Assembly: GCA_902470365.1 (NCBI GenBank)
Contig: CABRFZ010000021.1
Location: 1-41,108 of the forward strand
Direction: 5' to 3'
DNA length: 41,108 bases
Source of the DNA: an uncultured Collinsella sp.
Lineage (GTDB): Bacteria; Actinomycetota; Coriobacteriia; Coriobacteriales; Coriobacteriaceae
Part shown: positions 7,977 through 14,919 of the stretch, one piece after another
Layout: each line of letters starts with the position of its first letter
How positions within the stretch are numbered: position 1 is the first letter of the stretch
Notes under the pieces: model-generated
What the model was told of the DNA's origin: nothing
The model's database searches: none
What the model saw: only the letters and a program-made list of their open reading frames with translations
Position numbers and translations under genes: made by a program

Positions 7977-8990
7977 CTAGGCTTCGAGAAGACCGAGCTG
8001 CGGAACGATTTCATCTCCAGCGGCCGTGCGACCGAGCGAGCGCGGAGCCAGATCGTCGAGAACCGCAGCGAGATCCCACGGCAACTCGTCGCGGCACTCA
8101 ATGCGCCCCCCCGTCACGGGATGGTCGAACGCCACGCGCCAGGAATGAAGGAACTGCCTGGTCAGGCCCTGGTCGGCGCGCGTATCGCACTTGCCGTAAA
8201 GTGGATCGCCCACGCAGGCGTGGTTGATATGACGCATATGCACGCGAATCTGGTGCGTGCGACCGGTAAACAGATGGCACTCAACGAGCGTATAACCATC
8301 GTCAAAGCGCGTGGAATCAAAGCGCTCGAGGACTTTAAAGGTCGTAATGGCCTGACGGGCAAAGGGGTCGTCCGAAACCGCCATCTTGACGCGGTCGCGC
8401 GTAGAACGGGCGATACCGGTATTGATGGTGCCCTCGTCCATGGCGATGTGCCCGTGGACAAGCGTGATATAGCGGCGGTCGAGCGTACGCGTGCGAATGA
8501 GATTTTGAAGCGCGCGCTGGGTGTCGTCGTCTTTTGCCGCGAGCATAAGGCCCGAGGTATCGCGATCCAGGCGATGCACGATGCCGGGGCGGTCCTCACC
8601 CTGCACGGTACCAAGATGATCGATACCGCAGTGGTAGACCAAGGCGTTCGCAAGCGTGCCGCTCTCGTGGCCGTGGGCGGGATGGCACACCAGCCCGCGC
8701 TGCTTGGAAAGCACAATGAGATAGTCGTCCTCATAGCGAATGTCGAGCGGGATGGCCTCGGGAATCACATCGGTGGGATCGTGCGGCTCGGGCAGGTCGA
8801 CCGAGATGCGGTCACCGGCGCGTACGGCATACTTTTTTGACAGACAGGTCTCGCCGTTCACGATTACGGCGCCGCCCTCGATCAGATGCGCGCAGGCAGA
8901 GCGCGTGGGGCAGCCGTCGTTGGCACCCAGAAAGGCGTCGAGACGCTGGCCAGAGCAATCGTCGGCAACAAGAATATGGATGTCGGCCAT
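7977..8990 (-). CDS. RluD-family 23S rRNA pseudouridine synthase
   Basis: A 337-residue RluA/RluD-type enzyme. An N-terminal S4 RNA-binding domain (about 12-75) is followed by the catalytic domain with HRLDRDTSGLMLAAK, whose second Asp is the nucleophile, and by the downstream GRTHQIRVHM motif. It isomerises uridines in structured RNA, most likely in 23S rRNA. The exact target (RluC or RluD type) cannot be fixed from sequence alone. Its ATG overlaps the TAA of lspA by one base, so the pair is translationally coupled. The lspA-rluD pairing is common in bacteria. Confidence 0.92.
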   Translation of the reverse strand: MADIHILVADDCSGQRLDAFLGANDGCPTRSACAHLIEGGAVIVNGETCLSKKYAVRAGDRISVDLPEPHDPTDVIPEAIPLDIRYEDDYLIVLSKQRGLVCHPAHGHESGTLANALVYHCGIDHLGTVQGEDRPGIVHRLDRDTSGLMLAAKDDDTQRALQNLIRTRTLDRRYITLVHGHIAMDEGTINTGIARSTRDRVKMAVSDDPFARQAITTFKVLERFDSTRFDDGYTLVECHLFTGRTHQIRVHMRHINHACVGDPLYGKCDTRADQGLTRQFLHSWRVAFDHPVTGGRIECRDELPWDLAAVLDDLAPRSLGRTAAGDEIVPQLGLLEA

Positions 8991-9589
8991 TAACGCTCAT
9001 TCCTTTCGCGAATCTTGCGGGCACGCTCCCCACGCTGCTTGGCTTTGCGCTTAGCGCAGGCCTCATCACGGGCATTGAGCTCAGCAGTCGCATCGACCTC
9101 GCGAGCGGCGGGACTCAAGAACATGTAACCGATAAGCGCCAGCACAACACCGACCGTAATGCCGATATCGGCCACATTGAAGACGGGAAAGTCGATGAAG
9201 GTGGTGGCAATAAAATCGGTCACGAAGCCAAAGGCCAAACGATCGATAGCGTTGCCGATAGCACCGCCCGCAACCATCGCCATGCCCACAACCTCAAGAT
9301 GGGCGAGCTGGGGTGCACGAACGAGGTACACGGCAATAGCGACAATGACCGCCAGCGCCAGCACGGCAAACGCGATGCCATGCCCCTCGCCCATGCTAAA
9401 GGCAGCGCCGATATTGCGGACAAACAGGAAGTCGATCACGCCGGGGATGACGGTCACATGCAGTGCATCGCCCACGGCACGAACCGCAAGCTTGGTCAAC
9501 TGGTCAACAAGCAGCACAACCAGCGCCACCCCACCAGCAACACCCAACCGCCAACGCAAAGGCGGCGTCATATCCCCAGCACGACCCAA
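8990..9589 (-). CDS. lspA: Lipoprotein signal peptidase (signal peptidase II)
   Basis: A 199-residue membrane aspartyl protease that removes the signal peptide of prolipoproteins after lipidation. Four transmembrane helices are visible. Motifs include VRNIGAAFSMGEG, the first catalytic Asp in GGAIGNAIDRL and the second in FNVADIGIT. After the last helix there is an unusually long, Lys/Arg-rich tail of about 45 residues (ending KIRERNER). The start is taken as TTG at 9589 because AGGGG lies 6 nt upstream. An in-frame ATG at 9571 has GGGG only 2 nt away. A bacterial LspA of about 160 residues is typical, so the extra length is mainly the tail. Confidence 0.93.
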   Translation of the reverse strand: MGRAGDMTPPLRWRLGVAGGVALVVLLVDQLTKLAVRAVGDALHVTVIPGVIDFLFVRNIGAAFSMGEGHGIAFAVLALAVIVAIAVYLVRAPQLAHLEVVGMAMVAGGAIGNAIDRLAFGFVTDFIATTFIDFPVFNVADIGITVGVVLALIGYMFLSPAAREVDATAELNARDEACAKRKAKQRGERARKIRERNER

Positions 9590-9701
9590 ATCAATCCCCT
9601 ACCCTCAAGAACATCGAATTACGTTTAATACAAAGAACTATCTTATATTGCCATACGCAGAACGCACGACATATCCACCAACGCAAGCGAAATAACCAGC
9701 T

Positions 9702-9740
9702 AAAAACGAAAGCGACATTCCGAATAACGGAATGTCGCTT
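9702..9740 (-). terminator. Strong hairpin terminator in the ileS-lspA gap
   Basis: A perfect 13-bp stem (AAGCGACATTCCG at 9710-9722 with 9728-9740, 5-nt loop) is followed on the minus strand by TTTCGTTTTTA. It would stop transcripts arriving from ileS before lspA. A second hairpin without a T tract (CTTTCGACT 9746-9754 with 9764-9772) lies just upstream. Bases 9590-9701 presumably hold the lspA promoter, but I cannot place it reliably. Confidence 0.75.
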
Positions 9741-9796
9741 AATAGCTTTCGACTAAAAACGCAAGTCGAAAGAAAGCCTCTAGCTCCAGCAATGGA

Positions 9797-9946
9797 AACG
9801 CCGCGTTATCGTCACCAACAGCGAAAACGTCCCTAAGCGAGCAAGGTGACGTGAAAGAGGAGAGAAGCGTACTTTGGTACGCGACCGACGATTGAACGTC
9901 AGATTGCCGCTTAGGGGCGTTTGCAGCGTCGGTAGGTTACGGCGTT
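9797..9946. repeat. Concentric imperfect inverted repeat (structured RNA or small mobile remnant)
   Basis: Successive arm pairs share nearly one centre at about 9872-9875: AACGCCG (9797-9803) with 9940-9946; AAAACGTCCCTAAGCG (9824-9839) with 9908-9922, one mismatch; GCAA with TTGC; TGACGT (9847-9852) with 9896-9901; GCGTAC (9867-9872) with 9877-9882 around a TTTG loop. The result is a hairpin of about 100-150 nt. An alternative stem, GGTGACG with CGTCACC, is also possible. No open reading frame here looks like a gene. It lies just downstream of ileS, between the hairpin overlapping its stop and the terminator at 9702-9740. Confidence 0.6.
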
Positions 9947-9966
9947 CTACGAACGCCGTAACCTAC
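9932..9966 (-). terminator. Long hairpin overlapping the ileS stop codon
   Basis: A perfect 16-bp stem (GTAGGTTACGGCGTTC at 9932-9947 with 9951-9966) closes a 3-nt loop. The right arm contains the ileS stop codon (9963-9965). No T tract follows on the minus strand, so it may protect the 3' end or act with the downstream terminator rather than terminate on its own. Confidence 0.55.
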
Positions 9967-12764
9967 AAAGCATCGGCGCAGCGCTTGCAAATATGCGCGT
10001 GGCCGTTGTACTCGCCGACGGTGGTGCGATAGTTCCAGCAACGGTCGCAGCACTCGCCCTCGGCTGCCTCGATGGCAACGGAGAGCTCCTCGCCCTGGGT
10101 CAGCTCAACATCGGAGACGATGTAGAACTCGGCCAGGTCGACGGCCTTGTCGCCGGTCAGCAGCGCGTACATCTCGGCGGGAACGACCGCCTTGACGCGA
10201 ACCTGCTGGCTCTTGGTGAAGGTGCCGGCAGAGCGGGCATCCTCAAGGGACTTGGTCACGGCGCTACGGAGTTCGAGCGAAGCCTCGAGCACACCCTCAA
10301 AATCATTGGCCTCGTCGACCGTGATGGGCGACTTGTACCAATCGAGCAGCGCGGCGTACTTCTGGTGATCGACGCAGCCGGCGGGCGCATAGGCCATGGC
10401 CTCATCGACCGTGTAGGACAGGATCGGCTGCAGGTCGCGCATGAGCATCGAGAAGAGCTCGGCCAGCACGGTCTGGGCGCTGCGGCGCTCGAGCGAGCCG
10501 GGCTTGTCGCAGTACAGACGGTCCTTCAGGGCGTCGAGATACACGTTGGAAAGCTCGGTAACCACAAAGTCGTAGAGCGCACGGTAGGCGCGCGGGAACT
10601 CATAGCTGGCGTAGGCGTCGTCGACCTCGGCCTGGACCTGGGTCAGACGGGCAACCATAAGCTTGTCGAGCGGCAGCAAGTCGGCAAAGGCGACGCCGTC
10701 GGTCTCGGGCTCAAACTGACCCTCGAGCTCGGAGAGCAGGAAGCGCAGCGTGTTGCGGAAACGACGGTAGGCATCGGACGTACGAGCGAGAATCTCGTGG
10801 TCGATGGACACGTCGGAGCTGGTATCGACGGAGGCAACCCACAGGCGGATGATGTCGGCGCCCATCTCGTCGCAGACCTTGTTGGGGTCGATGACGTTGC
10901 CGAGCGACTTGGACATCTTGCGGCCCTGGCCATCGAGCGTGAAGCCCTGAGAGACGACCGCCTTGTACGGAGCATGGCCGTTGGCACCCACCGAGGTGAG
11001 CAGCGAGCTCTGGAACCAACCGCGGTGCTGGTCGGAGCCCTCGAGGTACACATCCGCCGGATACTCCAGCTCGGGACGGTACTCGCAGACGGCCTTCCAG
11101 GAGACGCCGGAATCCCACCACACGTCGAGGATGTCCTTATCGGCCTTGAGGTGATGGCCGCCGCACTTGGGGCAGACGCAGGCCTCGCCCAGGTAGCTCT
11201 CGGGAGCGTCGGTGAACCAGGCGTCGGAGCCCTTCTCGTGGAAGAGCTTGATGACGGCGTCGAGCGTGGCGTCGTTCATGACCTTCTCGCCGCAGTCGGC
11301 ACAGGTGTAGCTGGGGATAGGCACGCCCCAGTTGCGCTGACGGCTGATGCACCAGTCGGGACGCTGCTCGACCATGGCGCCGATGCGGTTGGCGGCGTGA
11401 GCCGGATACCACTTGACGTTCTCGCGAACCTCCTTGCCAGCCTGCTCACGCAAACCGGTCTTGTCCATAGAGACAAACCACTGGTCAGTAGCACGGAAGA
11501 GCACCGGGTGCTTGCAGCGCCAGCAGTGCGGATAGCTGTGCGTGATCTTCTTCTCGAGGACCAGGGTGCCGCGCTCGCGCAGGAACTCGATGATGTGCGG
11601 GTTGGCCTCATCGGTATCCATACCGCTGAAGGGGCCACCGGTGCCAAACTCCTCGCCGGTGTAGAACTTGCCGTCGTCATCGACCGGCATGCAGATGTCG
11701 GTGATGCCCTCCTTGAGGCAGGCAAAGTAGTCGTCGACGCCGTGGCCGGGCGAGTTGTGGACGATACCGGTACCGTCATCGACACCGACGTAATCGGCCA
11801 GCAGCGCCACGCCCTCAACACCGTCAAAGATTGGCTGCTTGTAGTGGATGTGGTGGAAGGTCTCGGCGGGAACCACATAGGGCTTGCCGTCGACCATAAC
11901 CGGGGTGTACTCCCAGCCAAACTCCTCACAGCACTTGGGAGCCAGGTCCTCGAGCATGACCTCGGCACGAGCATCGTGCTCAACGGCAACGTAGGCGGCG
12001 CCGGGCTTGAGGGAAACGGCCTGGTCGGAGGGGATGGTCCACGGCGTGGTCGTCCAGATGATAAAGTCAACCGGGCCGTCGAAGTTCTCGAGGCCGGCGG
12101 GCTTGGAAGTCATCTCGAAGCGCACGAAAATGGACGGGCTCGTCTCGTCGGAGTACTCGATCTCGGCCTCGGCCAGCGCGGTGTGGCAGTGCTTGCACCA
12201 GTGAACCGGCTTGTGACCGCGATAGATCATGCCCTTATCGAACATGGCCTTGAAGACCTCGATGTCGGCGGCGTCGTGCTGGTGATAGAGCGTCAGATAC
12301 GGGTTGTCCCAGTCGCCAAGCACGCCCAAGCGACGGAAGCCGGCCTTCTGGAGCTCGATGTTCTCGACAGCGAACTCGTTGCAAAGCTCGCGGATCTTGG
12401 CCGTGGAGGTCTGGTTGAACTTCTCGGTGCCGAGCTTTTCCTCGACCTTGTGCTCGATCGGCTGACCGTGGCAGTCCCAACCGGGGACATAGGGAACTTC
12501 GCAGCCCTGCATCATCCAGTAACGGTTGATCATGTCCTTGGAGATCTTGTTCATGGCATGGCCGATGTGGATCGGACCGTTGGCGTACGGAGGACCGTCG
12601 TGCAGCACGAACTTCTTGTGACCCTCGTTCTTCTTCAGAACCTGCTCGTAGACCTTGTTGTCCTGCCAGTCCTTGAGTCGCTTGGGCTCGGACTTGGAAA
12701 GACCGGCACGCATGGGAAAACCGGTCTTGGGCAGATTCATCGTCTGCTTGTACTCGTTTGCCAC
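9963..12764 (-). CDS. ileS: Isoleucyl-tRNA synthetase
   Basis: A 933-residue class Ia synthetase that charges tRNA-Ile. The HIGH motif appears as PIHIGHAMNK, KMSKS as GRKMSKSLGN, and the editing CP1 domain lies between them (for example WTTTPWTIPSDQAVSL). A C-terminal zinc-binding module has CCDRCWNY and CKRCADAL, the bacterial IleS1 arrangement. The start is GTG at 12764, with AAAGGGG 5 nt upstream, rather than the open-frame start further upstream, which lies in the leader. The T-box leader ends 44 bp before this start. An opposite-strand frame of 995 codons here is a codon-bias shadow. Confidence 0.97.
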   Translation of the reverse strand: MANEYKQTMNLPKTGFPMRAGLSKSEPKRLKDWQDNKVYEQVLKKNEGHKKFVLHDGPPYANGPIHIGHAMNKISKDMINRYWMMQGCEVPYVPGWDCHGQPIEHKVEEKLGTEKFNQTSTAKIRELCNEFAVENIELQKAGFRRLGVLGDWDNPYLTLYHQHDAADIEVFKAMFDKGMIYRGHKPVHWCKHCHTALAEAEIEYSDETSPSIFVRFEMTSKPAGLENFDGPVDFIIWTTTPWTIPSDQAVSLKPGAAYVAVEHDARAEVMLEDLAPKCCEEFGWEYTPVMVDGKPYVVPAETFHHIHYKQPIFDGVEGVALLADYVGVDDGTGIVHNSPGHGVDDYFACLKEGITDICMPVDDDGKFYTGEEFGTGGPFSGMDTDEANPHIIEFLRERGTLVLEKKITHSYPHCWRCKHPVLFRATDQWFVSMDKTGLREQAGKEVRENVKWYPAHAANRIGAMVEQRPDWCISRQRNWGVPIPSYTCADCGEKVMNDATLDAVIKLFHEKGSDAWFTDAPESYLGEACVCPKCGGHHLKADKDILDVWWDSGVSWKAVCEYRPELEYPADVYLEGSDQHRGWFQSSLLTSVGANGHAPYKAVVSQGFTLDGQGRKMSKSLGNVIDPNKVCDEMGADIIRLWVASVDTSSDVSIDHEILARTSDAYRRFRNTLRFLLSELEGQFEPETDGVAFADLLPLDKLMVARLTQVQAEVDDAYASYEFPRAYRALYDFVVTELSNVYLDALKDRLYCDKPGSLERRSAQTVLAELFSMLMRDLQPILSYTVDEAMAYAPAGCVDHQKYAALLDWYKSPITVDEANDFEGVLEASLELRSAVTKSLEDARSAGTFTKSQQVRVKAVVPAEMYALLTGDKAVDLAEFYIVSDVELTQGEELSVAIEAAEGECCDRCWNYRTTVGEYNGHAHICKRCADAL

Positions 12765-12807
12765 GGTACCCCTTTCATGTCGTGGGCGCGCACGCCCGAT
12801 GGGCACC

Positions 12808-12846
12808 AAAAAAAGCGCCCGTCCCTGCAAGCTGGGACGAAGCGCC
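12808..12846 (-). terminator. Regulated intrinsic terminator of the ileS T-box
   Basis: A GC-rich hairpin (GCGC, a small internal loop, CGTCCC; loop; GGGACG, GCGC) is followed by T7 at 12808-12814. It shares the CGCTT/CCCAGCTT segments with the antiterminator, so the two folds exclude each other. Confidence 0.9.
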
Positions 12847-13113
12847 ACAAAACGGGCTGCACGCCCGCAAAAGCTCTTCGCTTAACCACCCAGCTTAGAT
12901 GCCCTCGCCCGCGTATTCGCGCGCTCGCATCCGTTACTCGGCTGGCCTGTATCGACGACCATCTCGGCGATGTCTACTAAGACGAACCTGCGCGGTACGT
13001 CCGTTGGGACCGCAGCTCCGGGGTGATTTTCATCGGTCGCATGCACGGGATCTCAGCGCTCCCCGCTCTCTGTAGCATGCGGACGGCCGACTACTCGTCC
13101 CCATCAACGCTTA
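12808..13113 (-). promoter_or_regulatory. Isoleucine T-box riboswitch controlling ileS
   Basis: Read on the minus strand: GATGGGGACGAGTAG opens stem I. AGAGAG and GCTGAGA follow in its distal part. The specifier loop GAAAATCAC carries the Ile codon AUC (13025-13027), then CGGAGC. The T-box itself is AAGCTGGG-TGGTT-AAGCG (12879-12896); its TGGT (12885-12888) can pair with the ACCA end of uncharged tRNA. The antiterminator forms with CCCAGCTT (12829-12836) and CGCTT (12840-12844). The rival terminator pairs GCGC..CGTCCC with GGGACG..GCGC (12815-12846) and runs into seven Ts (12808-12814). Uncharged tRNA-Ile should therefore raise ileS transcription. A weak extended -10 (TGCTAGCAT) lies near 13123-13131. 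Confidence 0.93.
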
Positions 13114-13251
13114 TGCGGAGTATGCTAGCACGTTCCGCGCCGGCGAAAAACCCTCAACACTGGTTTTATACGTTCGAAATTTCTCGCTATTACAGCCCCG
13201 CTCTAGGAGCAAAATACCTGAAAGCACTCTATCGAACGAAAGAAGGTTGCT

Positions 13252-14334
13252 ATGCGCACGATTGGGATGAGCGACTACACCGTTGGCGAGGATTGCTTTG
13301 ACGAGCTGCCCGCCGCACTGGCGGAGTACGGCGCGACAAAGGTCGCGATCATCGGTGGCAAGCGGGCACTGGCCGCAGCACTTCCCGGTATCGAAGCTGC
13401 GCTGGCGGGTACCGACGTCGAGATTTTGGAGACGCGCGTCTACGGCACCAACAGTACGCGCGCAAATATCGCCAAGGTTGTAAACTCCCCTGCCTGCCAG
13501 GAAGCCGATGTGCTCATTGCTTGCGGCGGCGGCAAGGCGCTCGATACCGTCAAGACGGCGGCCATCGAGCTCAAGAAGATCGTCTTTACGGTACCGACGA
13601 TCTGTTCCAACTGCTCCGCCGCGACCGCCATTGCCGTTGTCTACAACGACGACGGCTCGCTCGAAGGCTATTCGTACCCCAACCGACCCGCGCACATCTT
13701 CATCAGCCCCAGGATCATCGCCGAGGCACCGGCAGAGTACTTCTGGGCCGGCGTGGGCGATGCCCTGTCTAAGCAGCCCGAGGTCGAATACGCCACGAGC
13801 GCCGGCAACCTAGAGCACACGGCAGGCCTTGGCCTGGCACTCGCCCACACCTGCTCCGAGCCGCTGTTTACCTATGGCGTCCAGGGTCTTGAGGATGTGC
13901 GCCAGAATCTGTCGAGCGAGGCCGTCAAGCAGATCGCGCTCGACATCGTGGTCAACACGGGCTATGTCTCGAACCTGACCAACCAGAACGATTACTACTA
14001 CAACTCGAGCGTGGCACACGCGTTCTACAACGCTACCTGCAGCATTCCGCGTGAGGGCACCTACCTGCATGGCGAGGTCGTGAGCCTGGGCGTGCTGGTA
14101 CTGTTCGCCTATACGGGCGATACCGAGAACCTTGAGCGCTACGCCGCCTTTAACAAGCAGATGGGGCTGCCCGTAACGCTTGAGCAGGTTGGCCTTACCG
14201 AGGCAGATATCCCGGCCCTGTGCGAATACGCGCACGCCACCAACGAGTGGAAGCAGGGAAACCCCGAGCCCTTCACCGACGAAAAATTCGCCGCCGCCAT
14301 CAAGGCTGCCAACGCCTACGGCCACACCCTCTAG
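13252..14334 (+). CDS. GldA-like iron/zinc-dependent alcohol dehydrogenase
   Basis: A 360-residue member of the glycerol dehydrogenase branch of the iron-containing alcohol dehydrogenase family, a cytosolic NAD(P)-linked polyol/alcohol oxidoreductase. The nucleotide-binding CGGGKALD lies at about 91-98. Metal ligands expected from GldA are present: Asp170 in GVGDALSK, His256 in AHAFYN, and His273 in LHGEVV. AGAAGG lies 5 nt before the ATG. It is a stand-alone plus-strand gene diverging from the ileS leader and ending in a strong terminator. Glycerol, a hydroxyketone or a hydroxy acid are all possible substrates, so I give no gene symbol. No dihydroxyacetone kinase gene is beside it. Confidence 0.85.
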   Translation: MRTIGMSDYTVGEDCFDELPAALAEYGATKVAIIGGKRALAAALPGIEAALAGTDVEILETRVYGTNSTRANIAKVVNSPACQEADVLIACGGGKALDTVKTAAIELKKIVFTVPTICSNCSAATAIAVVYNDDGSLEGYSYPNRPAHIFISPRIIAEAPAEYFWAGVGDALSKQPEVEYATSAGNLEHTAGLGLALAHTCSEPLFTYGVQGLEDVRQNLSSEAVKQIALDIVVNTGYVSNLTNQNDYYYNSSVAHAFYNATCSIPREGTYLHGEVVSLGVLVLFAYTGDTENLERYAAFNKQMGLPVTLEQVGLTEADIPALCEYAHATNEWKQGNPEPFTDEKFAAAIKAANAYGHTL

Positions 14335-14343
14335 CTCTAACCC

Positions 14344-14388
14344 AAAACCACCACAAGGGAGCAGTACCTTTGTGGTGGTTTTTTATTT
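14344..14388 (+). terminator. Intrinsic terminator, probably bidirectional
   Basis: AAAACCACCACAAGG (14344-14358) pairs with CCTTTGTGGTGGTTTT (14367-14382), followed by TTTTTTATTT on the plus strand. It serves the GldA-like gene and borders the stop of the convergent DUF523 gene (14383-14385). The stem closely matches the terminator at 6543-6588. Confidence 0.88.
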
Positions 14389-14838
14389 CTCCAGCATGCT
14401 GGGGTCGAACTCGCTAGCCGGGATCACGCGATAACCGTGGCGGAGCAGTAAATCAACGAAGACGCCGTTGCCCGCCGTAAGGGTGCCGCTGAATGTTCCG
14501 TCGTAGATGCGACCCGCGCCGCACGAGGGACTACGGTCCTGCAGGATGCACGCGGCGATCTCTTCCGGCCCGCCCGCCTGCTCGCACATATCGAGCGCTC
14601 GTTGGGCACCCAGGCGAAATTCGCGATCGACCGAGATGCCCTCGCAGGTACGAACCTCTCCGTTCACAATCTCGGACGGCTTGCGCGGCGTGGGCAGGCC
14701 CCCAAAGACCTCAGGGCACACCAAGAGGACCTCGGTCCCTGTACGCTCGCAGGCCTCGACCAACTCGCGATGGTAGTTGTCGAGCCCGTTATACTTGCAG
14801 CTCTCGCCCATCAAGCAGGCGCTCACCACGATCTTCAT
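14383..14838 (-). CDS. DUF523 (YbbK-like) conserved protein
   Basis: A 151-residue protein with the DUF523 pattern: KIVVSACLMGESCKYNG at the N-terminus, CPEVFGGLPTPR, and CILQDRSPSCG (about 100-110). The recurring Cys residues (CL, CKY, CPE, SCG) could bind a metal or a thiol cofactor, but the family's biochemical role is not established. The start is ATG at 14838, with GAGAGG 7 nt upstream; two earlier in-frame ATGs are too close to that site. It is followed head-to-tail by the GldA terminator. Confidence 0.85.
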   Translation of the reverse strand: MKIVVSACLMGESCKYNGLDNYHRELVEACERTGTEVLLVCPEVFGGLPTPRKPSEIVNGEVRTCEGISVDREFRLGAQRALDMCEQAGGPEEIAACILQDRSPSCGAGRIYDGTFSGTLTAGNGVFVDLLLRHGYRVIPASEFDPSMLEK

Positions 14839-14851
14839 TTCCATCCCTCTC

Positions 14852-14893
14852 AAGCAAAACGCCCCATTTGAGAAAGCTGCTCAAATGGGGCGT
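14852..14893 (-). terminator. Intrinsic terminator of ftsH
   Basis: A perfect 14-bp stem (ACGCCCCATTTGAG at 14859-14872 with 14880-14893) around a 7-nt loop, followed on the minus strand by TTTGCTTG. It lies 27 bp past the ftsH stop and just before the DUF523 start. Confidence 0.82.
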
Positions 14894-14919
14894 CGGCGTT
14901 TACTGGCTCGGCCGCGGCT

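Noticed and set aside
9463..9756. Small plus-strand open frame in the lspA-ileS gap
   Set aside because: It starts inside lspA in antisense, crosses a terminator hairpin, and has no ribosome-binding site or motif.
9993..12980. 995-codon plus-strand open frame
   Set aside because: It lies exactly opposite ileS, has a Leu/Val/Gly/Asp-rich composition without motifs, and arises from codon bias on the coding strand.
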